A stretch of DNA of 64,000 nucleotides from Halorubrum alkaliphilum (GTDB lineage Archaea > Halobacteriota > Halobacteria > Halobacteriales > Haloferacaceae), in the NCBI RefSeq assembly GCF_017873815.1, contig NZ_JAGGKQ010000011.1, positions 1-64,000 on the forward strand, in the 5' to 3' direction. The position numbers and the translations under genes were made by a program. Shown piece by piece: positions 26,180 through 35,357 of the stretch (the first letter of the stretch is position 1; each line of letters opens with the position of its first letter). Below the pieces are notes generated by a model. The model did not search any database. It was not told the origin of the DNA and was given only the letters and a program-made list of their open reading frames with translations.

Positions 26180-27909
26180 GCGACGACGGGCCCGGGACTC
26201 GCGAGGTCGCCCACCGGCTGTTCGCCGCGGAGTTCGACGACGCCTCGCTGTCGTATTCCGAGAGCGACGAGGAGCGCGCACCGAACTACGTGGTCACGCC
26301 GACGGGCGCGCGGGTGAACCGGCTGTTCGTCGCGGGCGTGCTCACGGAGGTCGAGCGCGTCAACGACGAGACGAGCCGCGGTCGGGTCGTCGATCCGTCG
26401 GCCGCGTTCGTCACCTACGCCGGGCAGTACCAGCCGGACGAGGCGGCGTTCCTCGAACGCGCGGGCCCGCCGACGTTCGTCGCCCTGACCGGCAAAGCGC
26501 GGACGTTCGAGCCGGAGGACTCCGACCGGGTGTTCACCTCGGTTCGCCCGGAGAGCCTCAACGAGGTCGACGCCGACGTCCGCGACCGGTGGGTCGTCTC
26601 CGCGGCCGAGGCGACGCTCGACCGGCTCGCCGTCCTCGCAAGGGCTCTCGACTCCGACCTGCGGGGTGAAGAGCTCCGCGCGGCCCTCGAGTCGGGCGGC
26701 GCGTCCGCGTCGCTCGCGGCGGGGATCCCGAAAGCGATCGACCACTACGGTACCTCGACCGCCTACGTCGAGGCGATCCGCCGGCTCGCGGTCGACGCCC
26801 TGGAGTTGATCGCTGGCGATCGCGAGGAGGTCCGGACGCCCGACATCGCCCCCGGCGAGGGTGGCGACGCCTCTGTCGGTGCCCTCCCCGATACCGACGT
26901 CCGGATCGCGACGGACGCTCCTGCCACGCACGTCGACAGCGAGAGCCTCGACGAGTCCGGCGAGGAGCCGGAAGTCGTCGATGACGAGGACGCCGGCAGA
27001 GCCGACGATGAGGGCCTGGACGGACTCAACGACGACGGACTCGGCGGTGACGACGGACTCGACGATGACTCGGACGCGGCGGTCCCGGCAGCGGAGACCG
27101 CGACTGGAGACGAGACCGAAGTGATGACCGGGACCGAAGCCGGATCGACCGAAGCCGGATCGACCGAAGCCGGATCGACCGAAGCCGGATCGACCGAAGC
27201 CGGATCGACCGGGACGGAACCGACGCTCGACGCGATCGATGACGGGAGCGACGACTTCGGCGACGACGAGGTCGGCGCATTCGACGATTCCGAAGGCAGC
27301 GACGGATCCGACATGTTGGGTGATACTGGGGGCAACGACTCCGGACTCGGGGATTTCGACGATGGCTCCGCGGAGCCCGACCTCGACGACGGGCTCGATG
27401 CGGAGACCGAGGACGGCGAGGGCTCGACTGCGGACGCCGACGCCGCAAGCGAGATGTACGAGCTCGACGACGAGGAGCGCGAGGAGATCGAATCCGAGTT
27501 CGGCACCGACTTCTCGACCGGCGGGGAGGTCGGCGATCCCGGCGAGGCCGACATCGACGTTCCGGATCCCGAGGAGCTATCGGAGACGCCGGACCCGGGC
27601 GAGACCGCAGAGACGCCCGGGACCGACCCCGGCGATGCGGACGGCGACACCGGCGGTGACGCCGACGACAGCGACGGGGACGCTGACGACAGCGACACCG
27701 GGGAGGACGACGACATCGACCTCGAAGCCGCCGCCGTCGAGACGATGACCGACCTCGACGACGGAGAGGGCGCGGACCGTGCCGCCGTCGTCGAGGCGGT
27801 GGCCTCGGAACACGGGGCGGACGAGTCGGACGTCGACGACGCGATCCGAGACGCGCTAATGAGCGGGAAGTGTTACGAGCCGGCCGACGGAGTGCTCAAG
27901 CCGATCTGA
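26176..27909 (+). CDS. rpap1: RPA-associated protein Rpap1 with acidic repeat linker
   Basis: 577 residues. The N-terminal 220 residues (REVAHRLFAAEFDDASLSYS, then RVNRLFVAGVLTEVERVND and FVALTGKARTFEP) match the RPA-associated family (COG3390), an OB-fold partner of RPA. Residues 230-510 are a very acidic Asp/Gly/Ser/Thr linker that includes five 15-bp DNA repeats. The last 60 residues (MTDLDDGEGADRAAVVEAVA, then SDVDDAIRDALMSGKCYEP) form a probable winged helix. The long linker is unusually large for the family. Confidence 0.88.
   Translation: MSDDGPGTREVAHRLFAAEFDDASLSYSESDEERAPNYVVTPTGARVNRLFVAGVLTEVERVNDETSRGRVVDPSAAFVTYAGQYQPDEAAFLERAGPPTFVALTGKARTFEPEDSDRVFTSVRPESLNEVDADVRDRWVVSAAEATLDRLAVLARALDSDLRGEELRAALESGGASASLAAGIPKAIDHYGTSTAYVEAIRRLAVDALELIAGDREEVRTPDIAPGEGGDASVGALPDTDVRIATDAPATHVDSESLDESGEEPEVVDDEDAGRADDEGLDGLNDDGLGGDDGLDDDSDAAVPAAETATGDETEVMTGTEAGSTEAGSTEAGSTEAGSTEAGSTGTEPTLDAIDDGSDDFGDDEVGAFDDSEGSDGSDMLGDTGGNDSGLGDFDDGSAEPDLDDGLDAETEDGEGSTADADAASEMYELDDEEREEIESEFGTDFSTGGEVGDPGEADIDVPDPEELSETPDPGETAETPGTDPGDADGDTGGDADDSDGDADDSDTGEDDDIDLEAAAVETMTDLDDGEGADRAAVVEAVASEHGADESDVDDAIRDALMSGKCYEPADGVLKPI
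27136..27210 (+). repeat. Five 15-bp in-frame repeats within rpap1
   Basis: The unit GAAGCCGGATCGACC begins at 27136, 27151, 27166, 27181 and 27196 without a mismatch, encoding repeated EAGST. The perfect identity suggests recent expansion by slippage in the disordered linker. Confidence 0.95.
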
Positions 27910-28727
27910 TGGTCCCGGGTGAGCGGGTCGCCGTGGAGCCGGTCGTCGGCGAGCCGGCGGCCGTCGCCGACCTCGGGGGCGAGCGTGCGCTGCTCGTCGC
28001 CGACGTTCACGCCGGCATCGAGGTCGGCCTGCGCTACGAGCGCGGCGTCGAGTTGGACAGCCGTGCGACGGAGCGCCGCGAGCGACTGTGCCGGTTCGTT
28101 CGTGAGACCGACGCCGACCGGCTGGTCGTGCTCGGGGATCTGGCCCACCGGATCGGCGCGCCAGAAGGGGACGAGCGCGAGGAGATCGAAGAGCTCGTTC
28201 GGGCGATCACCGACCGCGTTCCGATGACGCTCGTGGAGGGAAACCACGACGCGGGCGTCGCCGAGGCGTTCGCGGACGTGGTCGACGTGGTCGGTCCGGG
28301 AGGCGCGCTGCTCGATCACGACGGTGTCGACGGTGACGATATCGACGGCGACGGCGGAGTCGCCGTCCTTCACGGGCATACGTGGCCCGATCCCGAGCTA
28401 CTCGATGCCGACGTGATCTGCATGGGCCACGAGCACCCGCAAGTCAGGCTGGAGGACTCGGTCGGCGGATCGCGCGTCGAGCGCGCGTGGCTTCGCGGGG
28501 AAGTCGATCCACGGGCGTTTATCGAGAGCCGCGGAGAGAGGGACGCGGATGCGATCGAGGACCCACCCGAACTCGTCGTCTTCCCCGCGTTCAACGAGCG
28601 GTCCGGGGGGACGTGGGTGAACGTCGAGGGGCAGTCGTTCCTCGCACCGTTCCTCCCCGGCGCGCTCCCGGCCGGCGACGCCTACCTGCTGGACGGGACA
28701 CGACTCGGGGAGTACCGACGGGTGTGA
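27909..28727 (+). CDS. rpe: Calcineurin-like metallophosphoesterase of the rpa operon
   Basis: 272 residues with the metal-binding motifs LLVADVHAGIEVG, VLGDLAHR, VEGNHD, LHGHTWPD and GHEHP, which define the COG1407 phosphoesterase family. Its presence directly after rpa1 and rpap1 (start overlapping the rpap1 stop as TGATG) matches the haloarchaeal operon, in which it is linked to DNA repair; its substrate is unknown. An acidic insertion (DHDGVDGDDIDGDGGV) precedes the HGH motif. Confidence 0.88.
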   Translation: MVPGERVAVEPVVGEPAAVADLGGERALLVADVHAGIEVGLRYERGVELDSRATERRERLCRFVRETDADRLVVLGDLAHRIGAPEGDEREEIEELVRAITDRVPMTLVEGNHDAGVAEAFADVVDVVGPGGALLDHDGVDGDDIDGDGGVAVLHGHTWPDPELLDADVICMGHEHPQVRLEDSVGGSRVERAWLRGEVDPRAFIESRGERDADAIEDPPELVVFPAFNERSGGTWVNVEGQSFLAPFLPGALPAGDAYLLDGTRLGEYRRV

Positions 28728-28751
28728 CCGGATCGACTCGCTTCCGGCGTC

Positions 28752-29195
28752 TCACTCCTCGACCGGACGGAACCGGAACCCGTCCCACGACTGGCTCTCC
28801 GGCTCACGGATCCCCGCTCCGGGCTCGCGGAGCTCGTCGGCGTGGACCGGCTCGACGCGGTCCTCGATGGCGACGTCGAAGGTCTCACCGGAATCGTCCT
28901 CGCGCTCGGCTATCTGTCCGAGGGCGCGAACCGGTGGCCCGTCGTAGTCGTCGCCCATCTCGAACTCAACGATCGCGAGGCTGTTCGGCTCCCGCACCCC
29001 GGGCGGCGTCGCCGTCGACATCGTCCACGTGATCACGCGTGCCTCGTGCTCACGGAGGTCGACCGTCCCCACCCGTTCGGTTCCGTCCGGGCCGACCGGG
29101 TGTGGCGGGTACGACACCGCGCCGCCCGCGTACTCGGCCGCCTCGAAGATCGGTTCCTCGCCGCTTCCTGCCGTGTCGGATGCGTGGTCGCTCAT
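28752..29195 (-). CDS. DUF35-type OB-fold acyl-CoA-associated protein
   Basis: 147 residues, paired with the thiolase gene whose stop overlaps its start. The core (VRALGQIAEREDDSG, and LREHEARVITWTMST) fits the DUF35 OB fold that accompanies archaeal thiolases and is thought to channel acyl-CoA. The usual N-terminal zinc-ribbon cysteines are not present. It probably works as a complex with the neighbouring thiolase-like protein. Confidence 0.75.
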   Translation of the reverse strand: MSDHASDTAGSGEEPIFEAAEYAGGAVSYPPHPVGPDGTERVGTVDLREHEARVITWTMSTATPPGVREPNSLAIVEFEMGDDYDGPPVRALGQIAEREDDSGETFDVAIEDRVEPVHADELREPGAGIREPESQSWDGFRFRPVEE

Positions 29196-30352
29196 TGGGT
29201 GCCCTCCAGGATCGTCGTGGTCACGCAGTTGCCGAACCCGCCGACGTTACACGCGAGGCCGGTGTCGGCCTCGACCTGCCGCGGACCGGCGTTTCCGGTG
29301 ACCTGCTCGTATATCTCGTACACCTGTGCGACGCCGCTGGCTCCCAGCGGATGCCCCTTCGATTTGAGGCCACCAGAGGTGTTGATCGGTAACTCGCCGT
29401 CGCGGTCGGTGACGCCCGCCTCGACCGCCTTCCATCCCTCGCCCTTCTCGAAGAAGCCGAGGTCCTCGCTCTGGAGGAACTCGAGAATGGTGAACATATC
29501 GTGGAGCTCCGCCACGTCGACGTCGTCCGGCCCGATGCCGGCCATCTCGTAGGCGATGTCGGAGGAGTCGGCGACGCCGCCCATCGTCGTCGGGTCCGCG
29601 CGCTCGTGGACGACGTGGGTGTCGGTCGCGCCGCCGATCCCCGAAACCACGGCGTACTCGTCCTCCGGGACGTACTCGGCGGCGACGGACTCAGGGCAAA
29701 ACACGAGCGCCGCGGAGCCGTCCGTGATCGGACAGAAGTCGTACAGCCGGAGGGGGTCGGCGACGACCGGCGACTCCAAGACCGTGTCGAGGTCGACCTC
29801 CTTTTGAAACTGCGCGTGTGGATTGTCGACGCCGTTCCTGTGGTTCTTGACCGCGACCTTGCCGAGGCTCTCACGGGGCGCGTCGTACTCGTCGAGGTAG
29901 AGGCGCGCGGTGAGCCCGGCGAAGGATGGGAGCGTGACGCCGTGTTTGTACTCGACCGGGTGCGTGAGCGACGCGATCACGTCGGTCGCTTCCGCGGTCG
30001 TCCGGTGGGTCATCTTTTCGCCGCCGACCAACATCGTACAGTCGCTCGCGCCGGAGGCGATCGACTGCCACGCGGCGTACACTCCCGCCCCACCCGACGA
30101 GGAGGTCTGGTCGATCCGGGCGGTGTACGCGGGCATGGCACCGAGGTCGTGGGCGAGCGCGTTCGGGACGCCGGTCTGTCCCTCGAACTCGCCGCTGGCC
30201 ATGTTCGAGACGTACAGGTGATCGAGGTCGCCGCCGCCGATACCGGCGTCGTCGAGCGCGGCTTCGCCCGCCTCCGCGAGCAACTCGTTCACCCACGCGT
30301 CACGCTGCCCGAACCGGGTCATCGACGCGCCGATTATCGCTACGCGTTCCAT
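29192..30352 (-). CDS. Thiolase-superfamily protein lacking the usual nucleophilic cysteine
   Basis: 386 residues. Thiolase landmarks include AELHDMFT (H284), SGGLKSKGHPLGASG (H334) and ACNVGGFGNC (C368). At the position of the acyl-accepting cysteine, normally C-x-S-G, the sequence is TSSSGG (S84 at the Cys position). Classical two-step thiolysis would therefore not proceed in the usual way. Similar haloarchaeal proteins are annotated as thiolase-domain or SCP-x-like proteins. Adjacent DUF35 partner gene. The actual reaction is unknown. Confidence 0.82.
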   Translation of the reverse strand: MERVAIIGASMTRFGQRDAWVNELLAEAGEAALDDAGIGGGDLDHLYVSNMASGEFEGQTGVPNALAHDLGAMPAYTARIDQTSSSGGAGVYAAWQSIASGASDCTMLVGGEKMTHRTTAEATDVIASLTHPVEYKHGVTLPSFAGLTARLYLDEYDAPRESLGKVAVKNHRNGVDNPHAQFQKEVDLDTVLESPVVADPLRLYDFCPITDGSAALVFCPESVAAEYVPEDEYAVVSGIGGATDTHVVHERADPTTMGGVADSSDIAYEMAGIGPDDVDVAELHDMFTILEFLQSEDLGFFEKGEGWKAVEAGVTDRDGELPINTSGGLKSKGHPLGASGVAQVYEIYEQVTGNAGPRQVEADTGLACNVGGFGNCVTTTILEGTQ

Positions 30353-30450
30353 ATCCGTGGGTCCGCCGGCGGCACCTAAAACGTACCTTTCCGTAGTCGA
30401 GCGCTCCGGGCGGGCGGAGGGGTCCCGCGGTCAGTCCGCCGGGACGGACA

Positions 30451-31167
30451 TCAGTCCGCTGGCGTCGGCGTCGGTCCCCGCTCCGACTCGGCGACCGTGA
30501 CGTCGGCGAACGCCGCCCGACGGGCGTAGAAGAAGTAGACGTACGGCACCTTCGCCAACACGTCGAGGAAGACGTATGTGAACGCGATGCCGACCGCGCC
30601 GGCGAAGCCGAGCCCCTCCGGCCCCATCAGCCAGACGAAGGGGTACGCCAGCCACAGCAGGCCGATGTGGTTCTTGAGGAGGCTGAACAGCCCGAGCTGT
30701 GCCGGGTCGTCGGGGACCGACCGCGGGAACACCACGTACAGGTAGACGAACAGGCCGATGTGGAACGCGCCTGACAGGGCGAACAGCGCCCACTTGAGCG
30801 TCCCGTCTGCCACGACCGCAGCGGCACCGAAGGCGATCATCAGCGCGTCGGCGATCATCACGCCCGCGATGGCTCGGCGAGAAGCGCCGGCCACGTAGCC
30901 GACGAACCCGACGAGCAGGGGAGTCGTGACGAGCCAGTCGATGTACCGGAAGCCGACTAGTTCCGTTCCGTTAATCGTCGTCGTTCCGATCCCGAGCGCC
31001 ATCGCGACGTACGAGAGTCCGGCAAAGCCCGGAATGACCGCCAGTGCGGCGAGGCGTCCCCGATGCTCAGATCCTTCGAGGCTACGGTACAGCGCCGCGG
31101 TGATTCCAACACCGACGAGGAAGGCGGCAGCGGCCACCCAGTACGCGACCGAGATGGGGTCCGTCAT
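30451..31167 (-). CDS. sop1: Sensory rhodopsin I
   Basis: A seven-helix retinal protein of 238 residues. [15 protein letters not shown] with D77 (counter-ion position) and the Schiff-base lysine K206 in [18 protein letters not shown] match sensory rhodopsin I. H167 ([10 protein letters not shown]) corresponds to the SRI-specific H166 of Halobacterium salinarum. It senses orange light (attractant) and near-UV light through its transducer, encoded immediately upstream with overlapping ATGA. The C-terminal tail is short and acidic. Confidence 0.95.
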   Translation of the reverse strand: MTDPISVAYWVAAAAFLVGVGITAALYRSLEGSEHRGRLAALAVIPGFAGLSYVAMALGIGTTTINGTELVGFRYIDWLVTTPLLVGFVGYVAGASRRAIAGVMIADALMIAFGAAAVVADGTLKWALFALSGAFHIGLFVYLYVVFPRSVPDDPAQLGLFSLLKNHIGLLWLAYPFVWLMGPEGLGFAGAVGIAFTYVFLDVLAKVPYVYFFYARRAAFADVTVAESERGPTPTPAD

Positions 31168-32708
31168 CGCTCACCCCCATCCGTCGTGGCCGGCGTTCCG
31201 ACCGGTCCGGCGTCGAGGTCGGTGGAAGTCGTTCCGGACTCGACGGTAAAGGTCGCGACACGGTCCTGAAGCGTCGTCACAGCGTCCTGCTGGAACGCTC
31301 GGAGCGAGTCGGAGACCCGCTCGACGACCTCCTGCCCCTCCTTGATTTCGGTCGCCGCATCGGTCGCGGTGTCGGCCGTTTCGGTGCTGAGTTCGGTGAT
31401 CGAATCGACCGACCCCGCAGTGTCCTGAACGGTATCGGCCTGATCCGCCGTGGTTCGCCGGATCTCCTCGAGTGACTGGTTGATCTCCTCCGCGGAGTCC
31501 GCGATGGTCTCGATGTCCGTCAACGTCGACTCGACGGTGTCGGTTCCGCTCTGGACCCGTTCCTGCGTCGACCGGATGGATACTGTCACTTCCTCGGTCT
31601 GGTCCGCGATTTCGTCTATCATCTCGTCTATCTCGTTCGCCCGCGACTGCGTCTCCTCGGCGAGGCTCTTCACCTCCTCGGCGACGACGCTGAATCCGCC
31701 GCCGTCGATGTCTCCGCCGGCTCTCGCAGCTTCGATCGACGCGTTCAACGCCAGCATGTTGGTCTGTTCGGCGATCTCTCCGATGATATCGACGATCTCG
31801 GTGATCTCACTCATGCCGGATTCGAGGCTCTCGACCCGATCGACCGCCTGTTCGGCCTCTGCCTCCACTTCTGCCATCTCGTCGAGTGCGGCCTGTGAAG
31901 AGTTTCGTGCGTCGCTGCTCGCCGTTGCGACCTCCTCGCTCCGTTCGGAGAGGTCGTCGACCGTGGCAGCGATCTCCTCGGCGGAGGCGCTGACAGCGTC
32001 GATGTCGGCCGCGATCGACTCTAACTCCTCGTGTTGTTCCTCGGCCTGTGTTCGGATCGTCGAGGCGGTCCCAACCGCGCCGCCGACGCGCTGTTCGACC
32101 TCCGTGCTCATCTGAGCCATCTCGCCGGCGTCCGTCTCGATCCGATCGGCCATCTCGGTGACCGTTTCGACGGTGGCCTGTAGGTCGTCCATCATTCGGT
32201 TGAAGGACTCGCCGACCGTTGCGAGCGCCTCGTCGCTCTCGTCGACCTCGACTCGTTGGGTGAGATCGCCCGTTGACGCCCGCTCCATCACCTCACCGTA
32301 CCGTTCGGCGGTCCTTCGGTATCGGTCGGCCATCTCCGTGGCTTCGGTTTGGGCGTCCGACAGCTCCTCCTGTGTGCGTTCCATCTCAACGAGTCGCTCC
32401 TTGAGCGAGAGGCGCATCTCCTCGATCGACCCGGCCAACTGGCCGAACTCGTCGCTCCGGGTCGACCTGACCTGACTGTCAATGTTGCCGCGGGCGACGC
32501 GCTCGGTCTGTGCGCCAATCTCGGTGACGCTGGCAATCGTTTCGGCCGCGTTGATCGAGCCGAGCGTCAACAGTCCGGCGACGGCTGCCACGATAGTCGC
32601 GTTAACATCGTTTGTGACCACCCCGACGATGATAATAAACCCCCCTGTGGCGATATAACCAGCACCGAGTTTTGCTCCATAGCTGTTTTTCACCGCTGCT
32701 ATCGGCAT
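31164..32708 (-). CDS. htr1: Sensory rhodopsin I transducer HtrI
   Basis: 514 residues. Two N-terminal transmembrane helices (about 10-31 and 36-59: [14 protein letters not shown] and [15 protein letters not shown]) with no extracellular sensory domain match HtrI. A HAMP region ([19 protein letters not shown]) follows. The signalling tip reads [20 protein letters not shown] and continues with [13 protein letters not shown], flanked by methylation-helix heptads. It relays SRI photosignals to CheA/CheW. A TATA-like GGTTTATCAC lies about 25-30 bases upstream of the ATG at 32708, so the transcript may be leaderless. Confidence 0.95.
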   Translation of the reverse strand: MPIAAVKNSYGAKLGAGYIATGGFIIIVGVVTNDVNATIVAAVAGLLTLGSINAAETIASVTEIGAQTERVARGNIDSQVRSTRSDEFGQLAGSIEEMRLSLKERLVEMERTQEELSDAQTEATEMADRYRRTAERYGEVMERASTGDLTQRVEVDESDEALATVGESFNRMMDDLQATVETVTEMADRIETDAGEMAQMSTEVEQRVGGAVGTASTIRTQAEEQHEELESIAADIDAVSASAEEIAATVDDLSERSEEVATASSDARNSSQAALDEMAEVEAEAEQAVDRVESLESGMSEITEIVDIIGEIAEQTNMLALNASIEAARAGGDIDGGGFSVVAEEVKSLAEETQSRANEIDEMIDEIADQTEEVTVSIRSTQERVQSGTDTVESTLTDIETIADSAEEINQSLEEIRRTTADQADTVQDTAGSVDSITELSTETADTATDAATEIKEGQEVVERVSDSLRAFQQDAVTTLQDRVATFTVESGTTSTDLDAGPVGTPATTDGGER

Positions 32709-32785
32709 ACGCTTACATCGATAACCAGAGTGATAAACCGCCGCCCCAATCTATCAAAGTCGATAATTCGGTCTGAAATAGCTAG

Positions 32786-35230
32786 TCACTCCGCCCGACG
32801 CCCAGCGTGACCGGGATAGTCGCGCTCGAATCGCGAGCCGATCTCCTCGCGGTCGATCCGGATGATTACCGGGCGGCCGTGAGGACAGGCGTACGGATTC
32901 TCACAGTCGTCGAGTCGGTCGAGTAGGTCGAGTACTCGCCCTTCTGTCAACGACGTGTTTCCGGTCACGGAGGGGTAACACGCGAGGTCGGCGAGCAGTT
33001 CGTCGACGACAGCCGTCACCGGTTCCGGTATCGTCCCATTGCCCCCTGCGCCTCCCTCGCCACGTCCGATGCCGTCGGCATCAAGGGTGCCATCGGCTTC
33101 ACGCTCGCTCTCGGCGTCCACAGCGTCGGAGACGAACGCCGAGAGGGCGTCACGGAGGAGTTCGGGGTCGAGCGCCGCGTCGAACACGGCGGGGACCGCC
33201 TCGACGACGACCTCACGGTCGCCCGCACGCTCGGCACGGAACCCGATCTCGGCGAGGTCGTCAACGAACTCGCCGAACAGCGAAGCCTCCCGCGCAGTCA
33301 ACTCGATCGACACCGGCTCGGCGAGCGCTTGTGCCGGCGCGCCGTCGGCGAACTCGCGTTTGAGCCGCTCGTAATTCACCCGCTCGTCGGCGGCGTGTTG
33401 GTCGATCAACACGAGCCCGTCCGAGGCCTCGGCTATCACGTACGTCTCGTGGAGCTGACCGAGCACGCGCAGGCGGGGCAGCGACTCGAACCCGCGTTCG
33501 TCCGCCGTCTCGTTGCCGGCGAGCGTGCGCTGGTTCGTGGGTCCTGACGTGGGCTCCGACTGATGTCCGTCTCGGATCGATGTCCCGGGAGATGACTTGC
33601 CGCGAGTTGGCGGATGCGACTCCGACCCCGACCGTCGTCTGGAAGGCTGACTCGCTGCGTCCTCGCCATTGCTCTCGGAGGCCGACCCCGTCGTATCAGC
33701 CGAGTTATTCGTGATCTCGACGCTGTTCGTGGCGTCAGAAACGCCGTCTCCGACGAATCCGGCGTCCTCATCCCCGACTTCCCCTCCGTTGGCGGAGCCG
33801 ACTTCCCCTCCGTTGGCGGAGCCGACTTCCCCTCCGTTGGCGGAGCCGACTTCCCCTCCGTTGGCGGAGCCGACCTCCTCATCTTCGGCGGCGGATTCGA
33901 CTTCCTCATCTCCGGCAGGTCCGACCTCCTCGCCGGCGGCGTCACGAGGTTCGGGTCCGCCGCCGATTCCCTCAACCGACCACGCGTCCGCGTCGTCGGG
34001 TTCGAGTCGTGTCGCGGACCCTTGTGGGTCGGGTTGTTCTGTCTCAGCGCTACCGTTCGTCTCCGTTGTATTGCCAATTCCCGCCCCGCCGACCGCCTCG
34101 GTGCCAAGGGGCTCAGGGTCGACGGCGGCCTCGTCCGGGGCAGACTGTCCGCGTGGAGCGCCCGACCGGATCAGTCCGTGATCGAGCAGGGCGGAGCCAA
34201 CAGCGTCCTCAACCGCAGACCGAACGGCAGCCTCCTCGTCGAACCGGACCTCCAGCTTTCTTGGATGGACGTTGACATCGACGTCGTCCGGTGGGACCTC
34301 GACGAACAGGACGGTAAACGGGTATCGGTCCGGCGCGAGCTGTCCGTCGTAGGCATCGAGGACGGCCTCCCGGAGACTGCTCGCGGTGACGTACCGACCG
34401 TTGACGTATGTCCCGAGATAGTCGCGGCTCGCTCGGGTCGTCTCCGGATGCGAAACCAACCCAGTGACTCGGATGACGGACGGTGAGCCGTTTTCCGTCC
34501 GGGCGTTCAGACTCGACGAGTCAGCGCTCCCCTCATCCGGACGCCAGTCGACATCGAGCATTCCTTCGGCGACCTCTCTTCCGTACACCGCCAACACCGC
34601 CGAGCGGAGGTCGCCGTTCCCCTCCGTAGCGAACGTCTCCCGACCGTCGTGTTCGAGCGAGATGGCGACATCGGGGTTCGCGAGCGCGTAACTCGTGACA
34701 ACGGTGTTGACGTGGTCGAACTCGGTTGTCACCCGCTTGAGAAACTTCTTCCGCGCAGGCGTGTTATAAAACAGGTCGTCGACCTCGACGACGGTCCCCG
34801 TCGGACAGCCTGCGGGGCGCACCTCGCCGACGGAGCCACCCTCGACTGATATCTCCGCGCCGGCGTCCGCGTCGGGCGGCTTCGACCGGACCGTGAGTCG
34901 GGAGACACCCCCGACGGTGTACAGCGCCTCGCCGCGGAACCCGAGGGTGGCGACGCCGGCGTCCAGATCGTCGATGTCGCCGATCTTCGAGGTGGCGTGT
35001 TCGGCGACGGCGGCTTCGAGCTGGTCGCCTTCGATCCCGACGCCGTCGTCGCGGACGCGGATCCCCTCGGTGCCACCGGCCTCGACACTCACGGCGACGC
35101 GGCTCGCGCCCGCGTCGAGGCTGTTCTCGACCAGCTCCTTGACGACGCTAGCCGGCCGCTCGACGACCTCGCCCGCGGCGATCCGCTGGATCGTCCGCTC
35201 GTCCAACCGTTCGATCTCGGGCGGCTCCAT
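32786..35230 (-). CDS. mutL: DNA mismatch repair protein MutL
   Basis: 814 residues. GHKL ATPase motifs: KELVENSLDAG (residues 31-41, with catalytic E35 and N36), DDGVGI (61-66) and TLGFRGEAL (95-103). The C-terminal dimerisation domain has the endonuclease motif DQHAADERVNYE (near 608) and CPHGRP, so nicking activity is expected. The central linker (about 350-570) is a highly acidic, repetitive spacer containing four identical 24-bp repeats. The ATG at 35230 (MEPPEIERLDE) is preferred over one three codons upstream. No mutS is adjacent. Confidence 0.93.
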   Translation of the reverse strand: MEPPEIERLDERTIQRIAAGEVVERPASVVKELVENSLDAGASRVAVSVEAGGTEGIRVRDDGVGIEGDQLEAAVAEHATSKIGDIDDLDAGVATLGFRGEALYTVGGVSRLTVRSKPPDADAGAEISVEGGSVGEVRPAGCPTGTVVEVDDLFYNTPARKKFLKRVTTEFDHVNTVVTSYALANPDVAISLEHDGRETFATEGNGDLRSAVLAVYGREVAEGMLDVDWRPDEGSADSSSLNARTENGSPSVIRVTGLVSHPETTRASRDYLGTYVNGRYVTASSLREAVLDAYDGQLAPDRYPFTVLFVEVPPDDVDVNVHPRKLEVRFDEEAAVRSAVEDAVGSALLDHGLIRSGAPRGQSAPDEAAVDPEPLGTEAVGGAGIGNTTETNGSAETEQPDPQGSATRLEPDDADAWSVEGIGGGPEPRDAAGEEVGPAGDEEVESAAEDEEVGSANGGEVGSANGGEVGSANGGEVGSANGGEVGDEDAGFVGDGVSDATNSVEITNNSADTTGSASESNGEDAASQPSRRRSGSESHPPTRGKSSPGTSIRDGHQSEPTSGPTNQRTLAGNETADERGFESLPRLRVLGQLHETYVIAEASDGLVLIDQHAADERVNYERLKREFADGAPAQALAEPVSIELTAREASLFGEFVDDLAEIGFRAERAGDREVVVEAVPAVFDAALDPELLRDALSAFVSDAVDAESEREADGTLDADGIGRGEGGAGGNGTIPEPVTAVVDELLADLACYPSVTGNTSLTEGRVLDLLDRLDDCENPYACPHGRPVIIRIDREEIGSRFERDYPGHAGRRAE
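33781..33876 (-). repeat. Four 24-bp in-frame repeats within mutL
   Basis: Identical 24-bp units begin at 33781, 33805, 33829 and 33853 (plus-strand CCCCTCCGTTGGCGGAGCCG then ACTT), encoding repeats of EVGSANGG. Further degenerate copies of the acidic pattern (EEVGSA) flank the array. The repeats lie wholly in the disordered linker between ATPase and endonuclease domains. Confidence 0.95.
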
Positions 35231-35357
35231 TGCTATCACGTACTCCGGCGAGCGCGTACTTCAAACCGTTCCCCGTTTCGTCTATCCACGGCACGCGGCT
35301 CGGGCCGGACGGGTAAACGCCCGGAATCGGTCGATCCGCGACGCCGTCAGACCCGAC

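Noticed and set aside
25228-26931. 567-codon minus-strand frame
   Set aside because: Antisense to rpa1 and rpap1, Arg/Ser-rich, no domain.
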